Positions 33,049 to 41,282 of a stretch of DNA of 64,000 nucleotides are shown here, piece by piece. The notes under the pieces were generated by a model. That model worked only from the letters and a program-made list of their open reading frames with translations, searched no databases and was not told where the DNA came from. The stretch's first letter is position 1. Each line of letters starts with the position of its first letter. The DNA is taken from assembly GCF_019956415.1 (NCBI RefSeq), contig NZ_JAHBDK010000086.1:62001-126000 (forward strand). The letters run 5' to 3'. Made by a program: the position numbers and the translations under genes. Source of the stretch: Pseudomonas sp. GL-B-19 (GTDB lineage: Bacteria; Pseudomonadota; Gammaproteobacteria; Pseudomonadales; Pseudomonadaceae).

Positions 33049-34596
33049 TCAGCGCCAGACTTTTTCCAGACGCCCGAGTGCGGCACTGATCGCCGCCTCG
33101 GGTACCGCCGCAAAACCAAGGACCAGCCCGGCACGCTCGTCCACCGGTGTCTGCGAGTCCGGCAACCAATAGCCGCTAAGCGCGTTGATTTCGACATCAA
33201 CGCTGGCGGCTTTTTCCACCAGTTCGCGCTCGCGGGCTTGGGAGTCGACGGATACCGTCAGATGTAACCCTGCCGCGACACTCGGCAGACTGCCAATGCC
33301 GGGAATGTCTTTGGGCCATCCTGCCAGCAATGTGTTACGCCGACTCAGTGCCGCGCGCCGCATGCGACGGATATGCCGCTGAAAATGCCCGGCCGCCATG
33401 AACTCGGCCATCACCGCTTGGGTGCTCACTTCGGAATGCCGGACGTCTACTGCTCGGCGTTGAGAAAATGCCTGAACCAATGCCGGCGGTAATACCAGAT
33501 AACCCAGGCGCAGGGCCGGGAAGGCGACTTTGCCAAAAGTCCCGACGTACAAAACCCGTCCCTGCCGGTCGAGTGCCGCCAACGGGGCCAATGGCGCGCC
33601 GCTGTAGCGGTATTCGCCATCGTAATCGTCCTCGACGATCCAGCCTTGGGTGCGTTCGGCCCAGGCCAGCAATTCCAGACGCCGCGCCAGGCTCATCACC
33701 ACCCCGGTCGGGTATTGATGCGAGGGCGTGACATACGCCAGCCGGCAATCACTCAACCCGGCCAATTCGCCGCAATCAATGCCTTCACTGTCCACTGCCA
33801 CGCCGTGCAATCGCGCACCGGCTACAGCAAACGCATGACCCGCCGCCCGATACCCCGGATTTTCAATCGCCACCCCGTCACCCGGCTCCACCAGCAACTG
33901 TGCACAAAGGCTAATCCCCTGCTGCGCGCCACTGGTGATCACTATTTGCTCAGCCGAACATTGCATGCCGCGCGAACTGCGCAAATACGCGGCAATCATT
34001 CCTCGTAGACGCTCATCACCTGCCGGATCGCCATAACACAACTGCTGCAAATCCGGTTTACGCCAGAAAGCCGCATTCAGCTTGGCCCAGATCTCGAATG
34101 GAAACAGATCAAACGCCGGAACGCCAACTCGAAATGCTCGGGGTGGCCCACTCGGCGGCAGGGCCAAATGGTTCTTTTCAACGCGCCCCAAGGCGCCGCT
34201 GTGGATAACTTCACTGGATGAAATCACAGGTAAACCCAGCCAATTTGTGGATAAGGTTGTGGGTAACCCTGTTGACAACCCTGTGGATACTTTTGTGGAT
34301 AATTTTTTCGCCGGTAACGCGGTTTGAGGCAATTGCGCGACGTAAGTCCCGTCTCCGACTCGACCTTCGATAAACCCCTCGGCATAGAGCTGATCGTAGG
34401 CTCGCACCACGCTGTTGCGAGAAATCGCCAGTGCTGCCGCCAGATCGCGACTGGCCGGCAATCGCGTGCCGCTGACCAACCGCCCGTCCAGAACTCGCAG
34501 GCGCAATGCCTGATAAAGCTGACGACTCAGGCCCTGACGGCGATCAAGTTCGATACCGGCAGGGTTGAACGACAGGGAGAGTGGCGCGTCGGTCAT
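33049..34596 (-). CDS. MocR-type GntR regulator with aminotransferase-like domain (PdxR-like)
   Basis: The product has 515 residues. A GntR winged HTH (about 15-90; TRLPASRDLAAALAISRNSV) is joined to a fold-I aminotransferase domain (about 140-510). The PLP lysine lies in VGTFGKVAFPALRLGYL, and the Asp and Tyr contacts are in YVTPSHQYPTG and VEDDYDGEYRY. Such proteins sense PLP or amino compounds. The linker (about 98-120) has tandem four-residue repeats (LSTK, VSTG, LSTG, LPTT, LSTN) whose codons spell DnaA-box-like 9-mers. The gene is divergent from paiB, with an inverted repeat between them. Its stop is only five bases from the stop of the DUF6543 gene. Confidence 0.92.
   Translation of the reverse strand: MTDAPLSLSFNPAGIELDRRQGLSRQLYQALRLRVLDGRLVSGTRLPASRDLAAALAISRNSVVRAYDQLYAEGFIEGRVGDGTYVAQLPQTALPAKKLSTKVSTGLSTGLPTTLSTNWLGLPVISSSEVIHSGALGRVEKNHLALPPSGPPRAFRVGVPAFDLFPFEIWAKLNAAFWRKPDLQQLCYGDPAGDERLRGMIAAYLRSSRGMQCSAEQIVITSGAQQGISLCAQLLVEPGDGVAIENPGYRAAGHAFAVAGARLHGVAVDSEGIDCGELAGLSDCRLAYVTPSHQYPTGVVMSLARRLELLAWAERTQGWIVEDDYDGEYRYSGAPLAPLAALDRQGRVLYVGTFGKVAFPALRLGYLVLPPALVQAFSQRRAVDVRHSEVSTQAVMAEFMAAGHFQRHIRRMRRAALSRRNTLLAGWPKDIPGIGSLPSVAAGLHLTVSVDSQARERELVEKAASVDVEINALSGYWLPDSQTPVDERAGLVLGFAAVPEAAISAALGRLEKVWR
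34200..34302. repeat. Array of DnaA-box-like 9-mers inside the MocR linker codons
   Basis: TGTGGATAA (complement of the DnaA box TTATCCACA) occurs exactly at 34200-34208, 34246-34254 and 34294-34302. One-mismatch copies are at 34258-34266 (TGTGGGTAA) and 34282-34290 (TGTGGATAC), and a two-mismatch copy is at 34270-34278. From 34246 the five starts are exactly 12 bases apart. An A/T-rich stretch follows the last box. All boxes point the same way. Confidence 0.85.
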
Positions 34597-34613
34597 GGCA
34601 ATGGACCTATGAA

Positions 34614-34646
34614 ATTGGTCGTTAATGGCTCTTACAACAGACCAAT
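34614..34646. promoter_or_regulatory. Inverted repeat in the MocR/paiB divergent promoter
   Basis: ATTGGTC (34614-34620) and GACCAAT (34640-34646) form a perfect seven-base inverted repeat with a 19-base spacer in the 90-base divergent gap. It is the best candidate for the MocR operator. Confidence 0.55.
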
Positions 34647-34686
34647 AGCCTGCCTAGGATGGAGACATTCGCCAAGGAATTTTTCC

Positions 34687-35310
34687 ATGTACAACCCCAG
34701 CAGCTTTGCCAGTAAAGAGTTGAATGAACTGCACCAGCAGATCCTCGGCACCCGCCTCGCCATGGTGGTTACCCAAGGCGAACAAGGTCTGCAAGCCAGT
34801 CATCTGCCGTTGCTGTTCAAACCTGGCGAAGGTCCGAATGGCACCCTTTACGGCCACTTCGCCCGGGCCAATCCGCAATGGAAAGACTTGCAGGATGGCG
34901 CCGAAGCACTGGTGATCTTTGCCGGTGCCGATGCTTACGTCAGCCCGGGGTTTTACCCGAGCAAAGCCGAACACGGCAAAGTCGTGCCGACCTGGAACTA
35001 CGTTGCGGTACACGCTTACGGTACAGCCGACGTGTTCACCGATGCCGAGCGCCTGCTCAACCTGGTCAGCGCGTTGACGGATCGTCACGAAGCCGGGCGC
35101 ACCCAGCCATGGAAGGTCGCCGACGCTCCCGCCGACTACATTGACGGCATGCTCAAGGCGATTGTCGGGTTTGCCCTGCCGATCCAGCGTCTGGAAGGCA
35201 AACGCAAGCTCAGCCAGAACCGCAGCACCGCAGACATCGCCGGTGTGCGCGAAGGGCTCGCCGCCAGCCCCGATGTGCACGATCAGGCTCTCGCCCACTT
35301 GATGCGTTAA
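34687..35310 (+). CDS. PaiB-family FMN-binding protein
   Basis: The product has 207 residues. It is a split-barrel FMN-binding protein of the PaiB family, named for the B. subtilis gene linked to control of degradative enzymes. Supporting motifs are the N terminus MYNPSSF, SHLPLLF, LYGHFARANPQW, and VPTWNYVAVHAYG. The C-terminal helix QNRSTADIAGVREGL is typical. The start at 34687 has AAGGA eight bases upstream. It is the first gene of a run with two acetyltransferase genes, and B. subtilis paiB is likewise linked to paiA, an acetyltransferase acting on polyamines. It is divergent from the MocR gene, its likely regulator. Confidence 0.88.
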   Translation: MYNPSSFASKELNELHQQILGTRLAMVVTQGEQGLQASHLPLLFKPGEGPNGTLYGHFARANPQWKDLQDGAEALVIFAGADAYVSPGFYPSKAEHGKVVPTWNYVAVHAYGTADVFTDAERLLNLVSALTDRHEAGRTQPWKVADAPADYIDGMLKAIVGFALPIQRLEGKRKLSQNRSTADIAGVREGLAASPDVHDQALAHLMR

Positions 35311-35319
35311 GGAATGAAC

Positions 35320-35766
35320 ATGAGTCAGATTGAAATTCGTCAGGTCAGCGCCGACGATCAAGCCGCCTGGTTGCCGCTGTGGCAAACCTACCTTCGCTTC
35401 TACAACACCGAGTTGCCTGACACGGTCACTGACAGCACCTGGCAGCGCATGCTCGACCCGACTGAACCGACGCATTCAGCGTTGGCGTGGATCGATGGCA
35501 AAGCGGTCGGCATGGTGAACTTCATCTACCACCGCTCGAACTGGAGCATCGAAAACTCCTGCTATCTTCAAGACCTGCTGGTGACACCAGAATCCCGCGG
35601 CACCGGCGTCGGCCGCAAGCTCATCGAATTCGTCTACGCCACCGCCAAAGCGGACGGTTGCGGCAAAGTCCACTGGCTAACCCACGAAACCAATGCCACC
35701 GCGATCCAGCTCTACGAGCGCATCGCCGAACGCCCCGGTTTCATCCAGTTTCGCAAAGCCCTTTAA
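35320..35766 (+). CDS. GNAT-family N-acetyltransferase
   Basis: The product has 148 residues, a single GNAT fold. The acetyl-CoA pyrophosphate loop is visible in VTPESRGTGVGRKLIEF (R-G-x-G-V-G), and the C-terminal strand and helix THETNATAIQLYERI complete the domain. I chose the ATG at 35320, with AAGGA seven bases upstream; an ATG two codons earlier is too close to that site. It lies nine bases after paiB, so the genes are co-transcribed. The acceptor is unknown; a polyamine or an amino compound is plausible given the PaiA/PaiB precedent. Confidence 0.88.
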   Translation: MSQIEIRQVSADDQAAWLPLWQTYLRFYNTELPDTVTDSTWQRMLDPTEPTHSALAWIDGKAVGMVNFIYHRSNWSIENSCYLQDLLVTPESRGTGVGRKLIEFVYATAKADGCGKVHWLTHETNATAIQLYERIAERPGFIQFRKAL

Positions 35767-35783
35767 GGTTCAAGGAGAACACC

Positions 35784-36455
35784 ATGTCGAATTCACTCGT
35801 GGACTGGAAAGGTGCCCCGGCACCCACCGTTCAAACAATCGAAGGGCGTTTCATTCGCCTGGAAAAACTCGACCCGGTGCGTCATGGCGAGGGCTTGTTC
35901 AAGGCCTTGGAAGGCCCGGGGGCCGATCCGAAGCTCTGGGATTATTTACCTTATGGGCCTTTCCCGGAACGCAGTGCATTCAACGACTGGCTGAACAACC
36001 ATGCGGCCAATAGCGACCCGTATTTTTTCAGCGTGATCGATCGTGTCAGCGGTGAGGTGCAAGGCATTCTCAGCCTGATGTCGATCGTACCGGCGCAAGG
36101 TCGCATCGAAATCGGCCATGTCACTTTCGGCGCACCGATGCAGCGTTCACCGAAAAGTACCGAGGCGATTTACCTGCTGGCCAAGGAGTCGTTTGCTCTG
36201 GGTTATCGCCGCCTGGAGTGGAAGTGCAACAACGGCAACGCCCGCTCCAAATACGCGGCCGAGCGATTGGGCTTCAGTTTTGAAGGGGTTTTCCGCCAGC
36301 ACATGGTGGTCAAGGGGCAGAACCGGGATACCGCGTGGTACTCGATTCTGGATTCGGAATGGCCAGCGATTGGCGCAGGGTTTGAGCGGTGGTTGAGCGA
36401 TGAGAACCAGACGGGGTCGGGGCAGGTGAAAACGCTGGTGGAGTGTCGCGGGTAA
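35784..36455 (+). CDS. GNAT-family N-acetyltransferase, RimJ/RimL-like
   Basis: The product has 223 residues. It resembles the RimJ/RimL branch that acetylates protein N termini or small molecules. Typical features are the start GRFIRLEKLDPVRHGEGL, the middle strand GRIEIGHVTFG, and the late signature RRLEWKCNNGNARSKYAAERL followed by GFSFEGVFRQH. An AGGAGA site precedes the ATG at 35784. It is 17 bases after the previous GNAT gene and is the last gene of the paiB run. Its substrate is unknown. Confidence 0.88.
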   Translation: MSNSLVDWKGAPAPTVQTIEGRFIRLEKLDPVRHGEGLFKALEGPGADPKLWDYLPYGPFPERSAFNDWLNNHAANSDPYFFSVIDRVSGEVQGILSLMSIVPAQGRIEIGHVTFGAPMQRSPKSTEAIYLLAKESFALGYRRLEWKCNNGNARSKYAAERLGFSFEGVFRQHMVVKGQNRDTAWYSILDSEWPAIGAGFERWLSDENQTGSGQVKTLVECRG

Positions 36456-36479
36456 ACGCCTACGGCTTTTCTTCGTACC

Positions 36480-36503
36480 TGTGGCGAGGACTCCCTCGCC
36501 ACA
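36480..36503. repeat. Short palindrome, REP-like (third type)
   Basis: GTGGCGAGG and CCCTCGCCAC form a hairpin between convergent genes. It resembles the core of a different Pseudomonas REP class (TGTGGCGAGGGAGC) and may act as a weak bidirectional terminator. Confidence 0.5.
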
Positions 36504-36520
36504 AATTTTGTGCTGTTGCG

Positions 36521-36799
36521 TCAGCTCAAGTCGCGCCGGATCCGCACTACGCCCATCTTCAGACCAAACGGTCTGAAGACTGCATTCAGCGATTTCAGTG
36601 TTTGATTCCCTTCTCCATGTTCGATATGCACCAGCGTGCGTACTGAGATTTTGCACATTTTTGCGAATTGGGTCTGGTGCAGGCCGGTGACGTCGACTCG
36701 TAACCGGCGAACTGCTTCGCTGATCTCAAGCGTGCCTTGAGCCAGCCCCTCTTGAATACTTTCAATCAACAAAGCCCGAGCATCAATGGAAATGGTCAT
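36521..36799 (-). CDS. hipB: XRE-type HTH protein, HipB-like antitoxin
   Basis: The product has 92 residues. A Cro/C1-type HTH covers about 38-85 (LHQTQFAKMCKISVRTLVHIE...NQTLKSLNAVFRPFGLKM in two adjoining parts). The N-terminal 35 residues are helical. The start codon overlaps the end of the hipA-like gene by four bases (ATGA type), so translation is coupled. It should neutralise the kinase and repress the operon. In the classic system hipB precedes hipA; here it follows. Function is assigned from domain type and context. Confidence 0.82.
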   Translation of the reverse strand: MTISIDARALLIESIQEGLAQGTLEISEAVRRLRVDVTGLHQTQFAKMCKISVRTLVHIEHGEGNQTLKSLNAVFRPFGLKMGVVRIRRDLS

Positions 36800-38121
36800 T
36801 TCAGCCCCCAGTTTTTCAAGCGCTGCTCAAGATTTCTCAGGGCAATCGCTGGATGATTCATGGTGACTTCAGGAAGACCGCTAGCGGTAAGAATGTCTGG
36901 CAAAGCCAATAGGTGATCAGCGTCCTTTCGTAACCCCTCATACAGGGCTTCAGGTTCTCCGATCATTGCCAAGGCATTACAGACCTCTCGCCATTTCACC
37001 TCGCCCGCTACCTCCAGGTGCTTCGGCCATTTAGTCGTGCGTGTGACCCCTTCATCGTCCATCACCATCGGAGCCAAGTCGTAAATTGGAGCGAGGCGAA
37101 AGGAGTCGGTGCCGCGAATAATTGAGGTGTTGCGACCATGGTTATCGGAGTTGCCAAGAATTTTGTTGAGCAAGTCTCTTCGCAGATAGTCGGACACCAG
37201 ATCGTGGATCTGATCGACCTGCCCAGCCTGTGTCCAGAGTTGAGCCAGATGCTGGATTACCTCCAGATGGTCCATGTAACTACCGGGCACCGTCACACCC
37301 GCCAACGAGTAGATCGATTCAACCGCCAAACGCTCAACACCCTGATCTGTCACGTTGCGATCAAAGCGCTGCATCCATAGGCTTGGCTTATTCGCTTCCT
37401 CCAATGCGAGTCCATCTGCCGCAACAGTCTCGATACCTAGAGCTTGCAATGCCTTGTAATAGTGGAACTCGCTTCTGAGAATAATCTGGTCTGTCTGAGT
37501 CCCCTTGTTACGAGCAAACTTTACAAACCAATGCTGCACCACTTGATCGTCGCTTATCACAGCATCTGGATAGAGCAAGCCGTCTCGACCTTGCGACATC
37601 AGCAGTTTTGGAGCTTCTCCACCGGCCCCTGTTGCCCCACCAATTGCGGCACCCTGCTCGTAGGCGTACTCCAGAAAAGTATTATCGCGGTCGACCACTT
37701 CGTTGCGTGGAAAGCCCATTGCAACCCTTTCAACGACAGCATCAACGGATTCTTTGATACGCATATGGCCAATAGGAGCAGGTGTGCTTCGCCCCAGCAA
37801 AAACAAATCAGCGCTGATTCCTTCGGGTTTTTCTTGTCCAACTCGTGCCATGAGAAAGCGTTTGGCGGCACCCGCAGGAGCTATGTCGAGCAGGAAAGCA
37901 GGCGCTTTTTTCAGTGAAGTACTATCCCAATCCAAGGGCAACCTGGCGCTGACTGCTTTGGAGAAAGGCGATTCGATGTACTCAAAGTTATTGGCTACAT
38001 AGTTTTTTTTGTAACCAAACCGGCAGGGACCTTCAAATCCCTTTTCTGGCTCAACAAAAACCAACGTCATCGCATCCAGCCATTTCCCGGACGTGTATGC
38101 CTGGAGTGTCAGTGCGTACAT
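36796..38121 (-). CDS. hipA: HipA-family serine/threonine kinase toxin
   Basis: The product has 441 residues. HipA kinases phosphorylate translation factors such as glutamyl-tRNA synthetase and cause growth arrest. The ATP-side loop is seen in GGATGAGGEAPKLLM and the catalytic Asp in GNSDNHGRNTSII (about residue 325), followed by the metal-binding PIYDLAPMV. The start at 38121 (MYALTLQAYTSGKW) has AGGTGG upstream; the open frame runs 12 residues further. Base composition is lower in GC than the flanks, which suggests transfer. It precedes hipB, reverse to the usual order. Active-site residues look intact. Confidence 0.87.
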   Translation of the reverse strand: MYALTLQAYTSGKWLDAMTLVFVEPEKGFEGPCRFGYKKNYVANNFEYIESPFSKAVSARLPLDWDSTSLKKAPAFLLDIAPAGAAKRFLMARVGQEKPEGISADLFLLGRSTPAPIGHMRIKESVDAVVERVAMGFPRNEVVDRDNTFLEYAYEQGAAIGGATGAGGEAPKLLMSQGRDGLLYPDAVISDDQVVQHWFVKFARNKGTQTDQIILRSEFHYYKALQALGIETVAADGLALEEANKPSLWMQRFDRNVTDQGVERLAVESIYSLAGVTVPGSYMDHLEVIQHLAQLWTQAGQVDQIHDLVSDYLRRDLLNKILGNSDNHGRNTSIIRGTDSFRLAPIYDLAPMVMDDEGVTRTTKWPKHLEVAGEVKWREVCNALAMIGEPEALYEGLRKDADHLLALPDILTASGLPEVTMNHPAIALRNLEQRLKNWGLK

Positions 38122-38593
38122 AAATCCACCTGCAATTAAATGCGTTAGCACATCCAAAAATGATACGTAGTTTGCAATATAGTGCAGTTGTCGGCTGACT
38201 GCGGTACCAATTTACGCATTAAAATGCATTTTTTGCGTTTTAAAACGAAAGAATGTGCATCAAATTGCACATGGGTGTAGCGCAGGCTTCATTCTGTAAA
38301 AGCCATCCGGATCGAAATGGCTTGGTTCTGGTGAGATTAGGTGTAACAGCCGCTATCACGGCTTTTTGGGCAAAGGCAGATGAGTTTCTGAGTGTGCAAC
38401 CGCTGGCGGCGTCTCGATTTTTTGTAAGAAAAGGTCATCGGCTCGACGCGTTAAAAACCGCTGCACTCGAACAGTGGAAGATTTTCCACATCGAGCTATC
38501 TGACACCGCCCGCAAACCCTCCGGAACCGCCTGACATCGGTATCCAAGGCCGATATTTAGAGTTTGACCTCCATTGAAAAGAGGTCGAACCCG
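38122..38593. other. 472-base A/T-rich region between hipA and the autotransporter gene
   Basis: The region is markedly A/T-richer than the rest of the window near 38150-38280 and contains the hipA promoter and the promoter of the autotransporter gene. A possible 93-codon plus-strand frame (38253-38534) has no recognisable features. I see no RNA gene. Confidence 0.5.
38253..38272. promoter_or_regulatory. Palindrome upstream of hipA (possible HipB operator)
   Basis: ATGTGCA and TGCACAT form a perfect seven-base inverted repeat with a six-base spacer, about 130 bases upstream of hipA. Further TGCATT/TTGCGTTTTAAAACG symmetry lies just left of it. It is a candidate autoregulatory site for the XRE protein. 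Confidence 0.4.
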
Positions 38594-41086
38594 ATGTCCA
38601 TTCAGCACACATTTCGCCCACAAAACCTGGCATTGGCCATTGCGCTTGCGTTGGGTTGTACTGAGTTTACAAACGCTCAACAACTGCCAGAACAAGCAGA
38701 GCCGACGAGCCTCGTTGAGGTAACCCAGCTTCCAGAGGCTACTCCGGCGGACCCGCTTGCCCGGCTTCAAGCCTTTACAGGAGCGGCCAGCACGTTCACG
38801 TCTGAGATTGATTCGCCTCAACCCGCACTTCGGAGTGTGTCCGTGAAGCCGCAAGACCGGGATGACCTCATCATCGTCAAAAATGGCGGCAGCTTCGAAG
38901 GTCGCGTCGACGGCGGTAAAGGAACCAACGTTATCCACCTCATCGGTACCGATGGCGGTCAGTTGGGGAACACCCGTAACGTCAACAGCCTGTACGTTTC
39001 GCAAGGATCCTGGACGGCAACCAGTACAGGAGATTTCAAAGACGAAGTTGCGGTGTTCAATGACGGCATTCTGATCAATAACGGAAAAATCAAAGGCAAG
39101 GCCAGTGTGGCCGGGCAGCTTTTCAACAATGACGAGATAAAGGGAGTCGTGACGGTTGAGAATGGCGGCCAGTTTGCAGGCAAAGGCACTGTCGGCGGTC
39201 TGGAGGTTTTGGGGCAGCTCAACATTGATAGATTGCAAGGCGCCCCAAGGGTCAAAGGCAACTTGAACCTTTCCAGCACTGGTGTGCTGGCCTACGAGGT
39301 TTCCCCCGATGGCCATGGAGAGACGATCAAAGTCGACGGCACTGCCAGCCTCGGCGATGCAACACTGAAAATTGTTGCGGTACCGGGTGATCATCCGCAA
39401 AGCAGTCAGTACACAATCATCGAAGCAAAAAAGGTAAAAGGCGAGTTCGGGAAAATCGTCAACGAACTGGCATTCATGACCGCTACTCCCCATTACAAAG
39501 CAAAGACCGTCGGCCTGACCTACGCTCGAAACGATGTGCCGATCGAGAGCGTCGCAGACACCGATAACGGACGAGAAGTCGCACGGAGCCTCTTGGAGCC
39601 GATGGAAATACCGCTAGCGCTGACGCCTTCTGACAATGCGTTAACCGTCTCGCAAGCACTGAATACACCTTTAATCGCCGATACTTCCCTCTTCGTCTCT
39701 GCGCCGAAAAATACTGCTGAGCTTCCAGCGTCAGCCATCCCCCCACTGACCACCGTCCAGCCCGTTACGGCGCAAACTCCGCCGGCGGCTACCCATCCCG
39801 CTCAGAACATCGTAGAGCCGATGGAAATACCGCAAGCACCGGCGCCATCTGACAATGCATTAGCCGTTTCAGATGCACTGAATACACCGGCAAGCACCGA
39901 TACTTCCCTCCCCGCCACTGCGCCGATGAATACCGCTGAAATACCATCGACAGCCGTAACCCCACTCACCACCGACAATCCCGTCGCGGCGACAACTCCA
40001 ACAGCCGCTACCAGCCCCGTCACTCCCGCCCCAAAACCATCCAGCCCTACAAACGCCGCTGTCGCTGCCCTGCTCGGTAGCGACAAAACCACCGCGTCTC
40101 ATGCCATTGAACAGCTGGCCGCAGGCAACAACGCCAATCTCGCGAAGGCGACGCTAAACAGCGACAGCCCCATCAGCGCAACCATGCTCTCGGCCATGCG
40201 CCAGCTCGACAGCGCAGCCGTATTTGGTAATCAGAGAAATGCACCGCATGTAGCCGCTGGCGGTGAAAACAACGGCAGGGTCTGGCTCCAGGCGCTAGGT
40301 CTCGGCGGAACACTGGATAGCGATAACGACGCCCTTAAATTCTCAACACAAGGTCTGGTTCTGGGCGCGGACTGGGGCATCGATGAGCAATGGCGTATGG
40401 GTGTGTTGGGTGGCAAATCCGAAACGCGACTGGACAGCCGCGGCCTCGACGGCGATCTCGACAGCTGGCACGTGGGCGCCTATGCCCTGCGCCAGGACGG
40501 TCCTGTGTCGCTGCGCCTCGGTGCGACTTACAGCAATCACGACGGACACACGAAACGCCGGGTTGCCTTCAAAGGTTTCAGTGATCGCCCCGAAGGCCGC
40601 TACGACGCCAACACTCAACAGGCGTTCGCGGAGGCCGGTTACAACCTGGGTCGCGCCAATGTCAGCATTGAACCGTTCGCCGGTCTTGGCTATCAACGCT
40701 ATCAGCGAGACGGTTATACGGAGAAAGGCGGTGCCGCTGCGCTGAAAGTCCACAGCCAATCCCAGAACAACTTCAACAGCACCATCGGCCTGCGACTGGC
40801 GAAGCTCAACACGCTGGATAACGGCATGCAACTCACACCGAGATTCACAGCCGGCTGGAAACACACGTTTGGCGATGTCGACAGCGATACCCGCCAACGA
40901 CTGGTAACAGGCGGGAAAGACTTCACTGTTTCCGGTGCGCCGCTGGATCGCGACAGCTTGCTGGTCGATGCAGGTCTGGATCTCGGTGTGTCAGCCAAAC
41001 ACACGTTGGGCGTCAGCCTTAACAGTGAATTCGGCACCGACAGCCGAAACCATGGCGTTACGGGTCAGTGGCGGATGACCTTCTGA
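38594..41086 (+). CDS. Autotransporter (type V secretion) with duplicated Pro/Thr/Ala-rich stalk
   Basis: The product has 830 residues. The signal peptide ends near TNAQQ. Residues 90-300 form a strand-rich passenger with repeated G-x-V-x-N-G-G patterns, ending in a segment typical of the passenger-associated region (YTIIEAKKVKGEFGKIVN). Residues 335-480 are low complexity and contain two 73-residue copies that begin EPMEIP. An autotransporter beta-domain covers about 555-830 and ends in the outer-membrane sorting signal with terminal Phe (GQWRMTF). The start at 38594 has AGAGG eight bases upstream. No protease triad was seen, so an adhesin-like or unknown role is likely. Confidence 0.85.
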   Translation: MSIQHTFRPQNLALAIALALGCTEFTNAQQLPEQAEPTSLVEVTQLPEATPADPLARLQAFTGAASTFTSEIDSPQPALRSVSVKPQDRDDLIIVKNGGSFEGRVDGGKGTNVIHLIGTDGGQLGNTRNVNSLYVSQGSWTATSTGDFKDEVAVFNDGILINNGKIKGKASVAGQLFNNDEIKGVVTVENGGQFAGKGTVGGLEVLGQLNIDRLQGAPRVKGNLNLSSTGVLAYEVSPDGHGETIKVDGTASLGDATLKIVAVPGDHPQSSQYTIIEAKKVKGEFGKIVNELAFMTATPHYKAKTVGLTYARNDVPIESVADTDNGREVARSLLEPMEIPLALTPSDNALTVSQALNTPLIADTSLFVSAPKNTAELPASAIPPLTTVQPVTAQTPPAATHPAQNIVEPMEIPQAPAPSDNALAVSDALNTPASTDTSLPATAPMNTAEIPSTAVTPLTTDNPVAATTPTAATSPVTPAPKPSSPTNAAVAALLGSDKTTASHAIEQLAAGNNANLAKATLNSDSPISATMLSAMRQLDSAAVFGNQRNAPHVAAGGENNGRVWLQALGLGGTLDSDNDALKFSTQGLVLGADWGIDEQWRMGVLGGKSETRLDSRGLDGDLDSWHVGAYALRQDGPVSLRLGATYSNHDGHTKRRVAFKGFSDRPEGRYDANTQQAFAEAGYNLGRANVSIEPFAGLGYQRYQRDGYTEKGGAAALKVHSQSQNNFNSTIGLRLAKLNTLDNGMQLTPRFTAGWKHTFGDVDSDTRQRLVTGGKDFTVSGAPLDRDSLLVDAGLDLGVSAKHTLGVSLNSEFGTDSRNHGVTGQWRMTF
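39596..40033 (+). repeat. Two tandem 219-bp copies in the autotransporter gene
   Basis: Copy 1 spans 39596-39814 and copy 2 spans 39815-40033. Both begin GAGCCGATGGAAATACCG and keep the reading frame (73 codons). Encoded landmarks EPMEIP, PSDNAL, ALNTP, DTSL and PLTT recur at the same spacing. Confidence 0.85.
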
Positions 41087-41111
41087 TCAACGACTGACAG
41101 ACCGCAGACAC

Positions 41112-41201
41112 TGTGGGAGTGAGCCTGCTCGCGATAGCGGAGTATCAGACAATGATGCCGCGGAATGTCACATCGTATTCGCGAGCAGGCTTGCACCCAC
41201 A
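41112..41201. repeat. REPIN (type A)
   Basis: Inverted TGTGGGAGTGAGCCTGCTCG and a diverged partner (GCGAGCAGGCTTGCACCCAC) lie between convergent genes. Confidence 0.85.
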
Positions 41202-41224
41202 TTGAGCGAGTGGAAAATCGGGCG

Positions 41225-41252
41225 AAAAAAAAGGGGAGCACATGCCCCCCCG
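41225..41252 (-). terminator. Intrinsic terminator after pycB
   Basis: On the minus strand a GC-rich stem (GGGGGGCATG...CTCCCC, one mismatch) is followed by eight T. Confidence 0.8.
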
Positions 41253-41282
41253 AGGTTTAAGCGTTGTATCGAGGCTGTTAAA

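Noticed and set aside
38253..38534. A 93-codon frame between hipA and the autotransporter gene
   Set aside because: No clear ribosome site, no recognised domain, and its start lies in the candidate operator palindrome. Not enough to call a gene.
36521..41086. A genomic island with attachment sites around hipAB and the autotransporter
   Set aside because: The region is A/T-richer near hipA, but no integrase, tRNA or flanking direct repeats were found.
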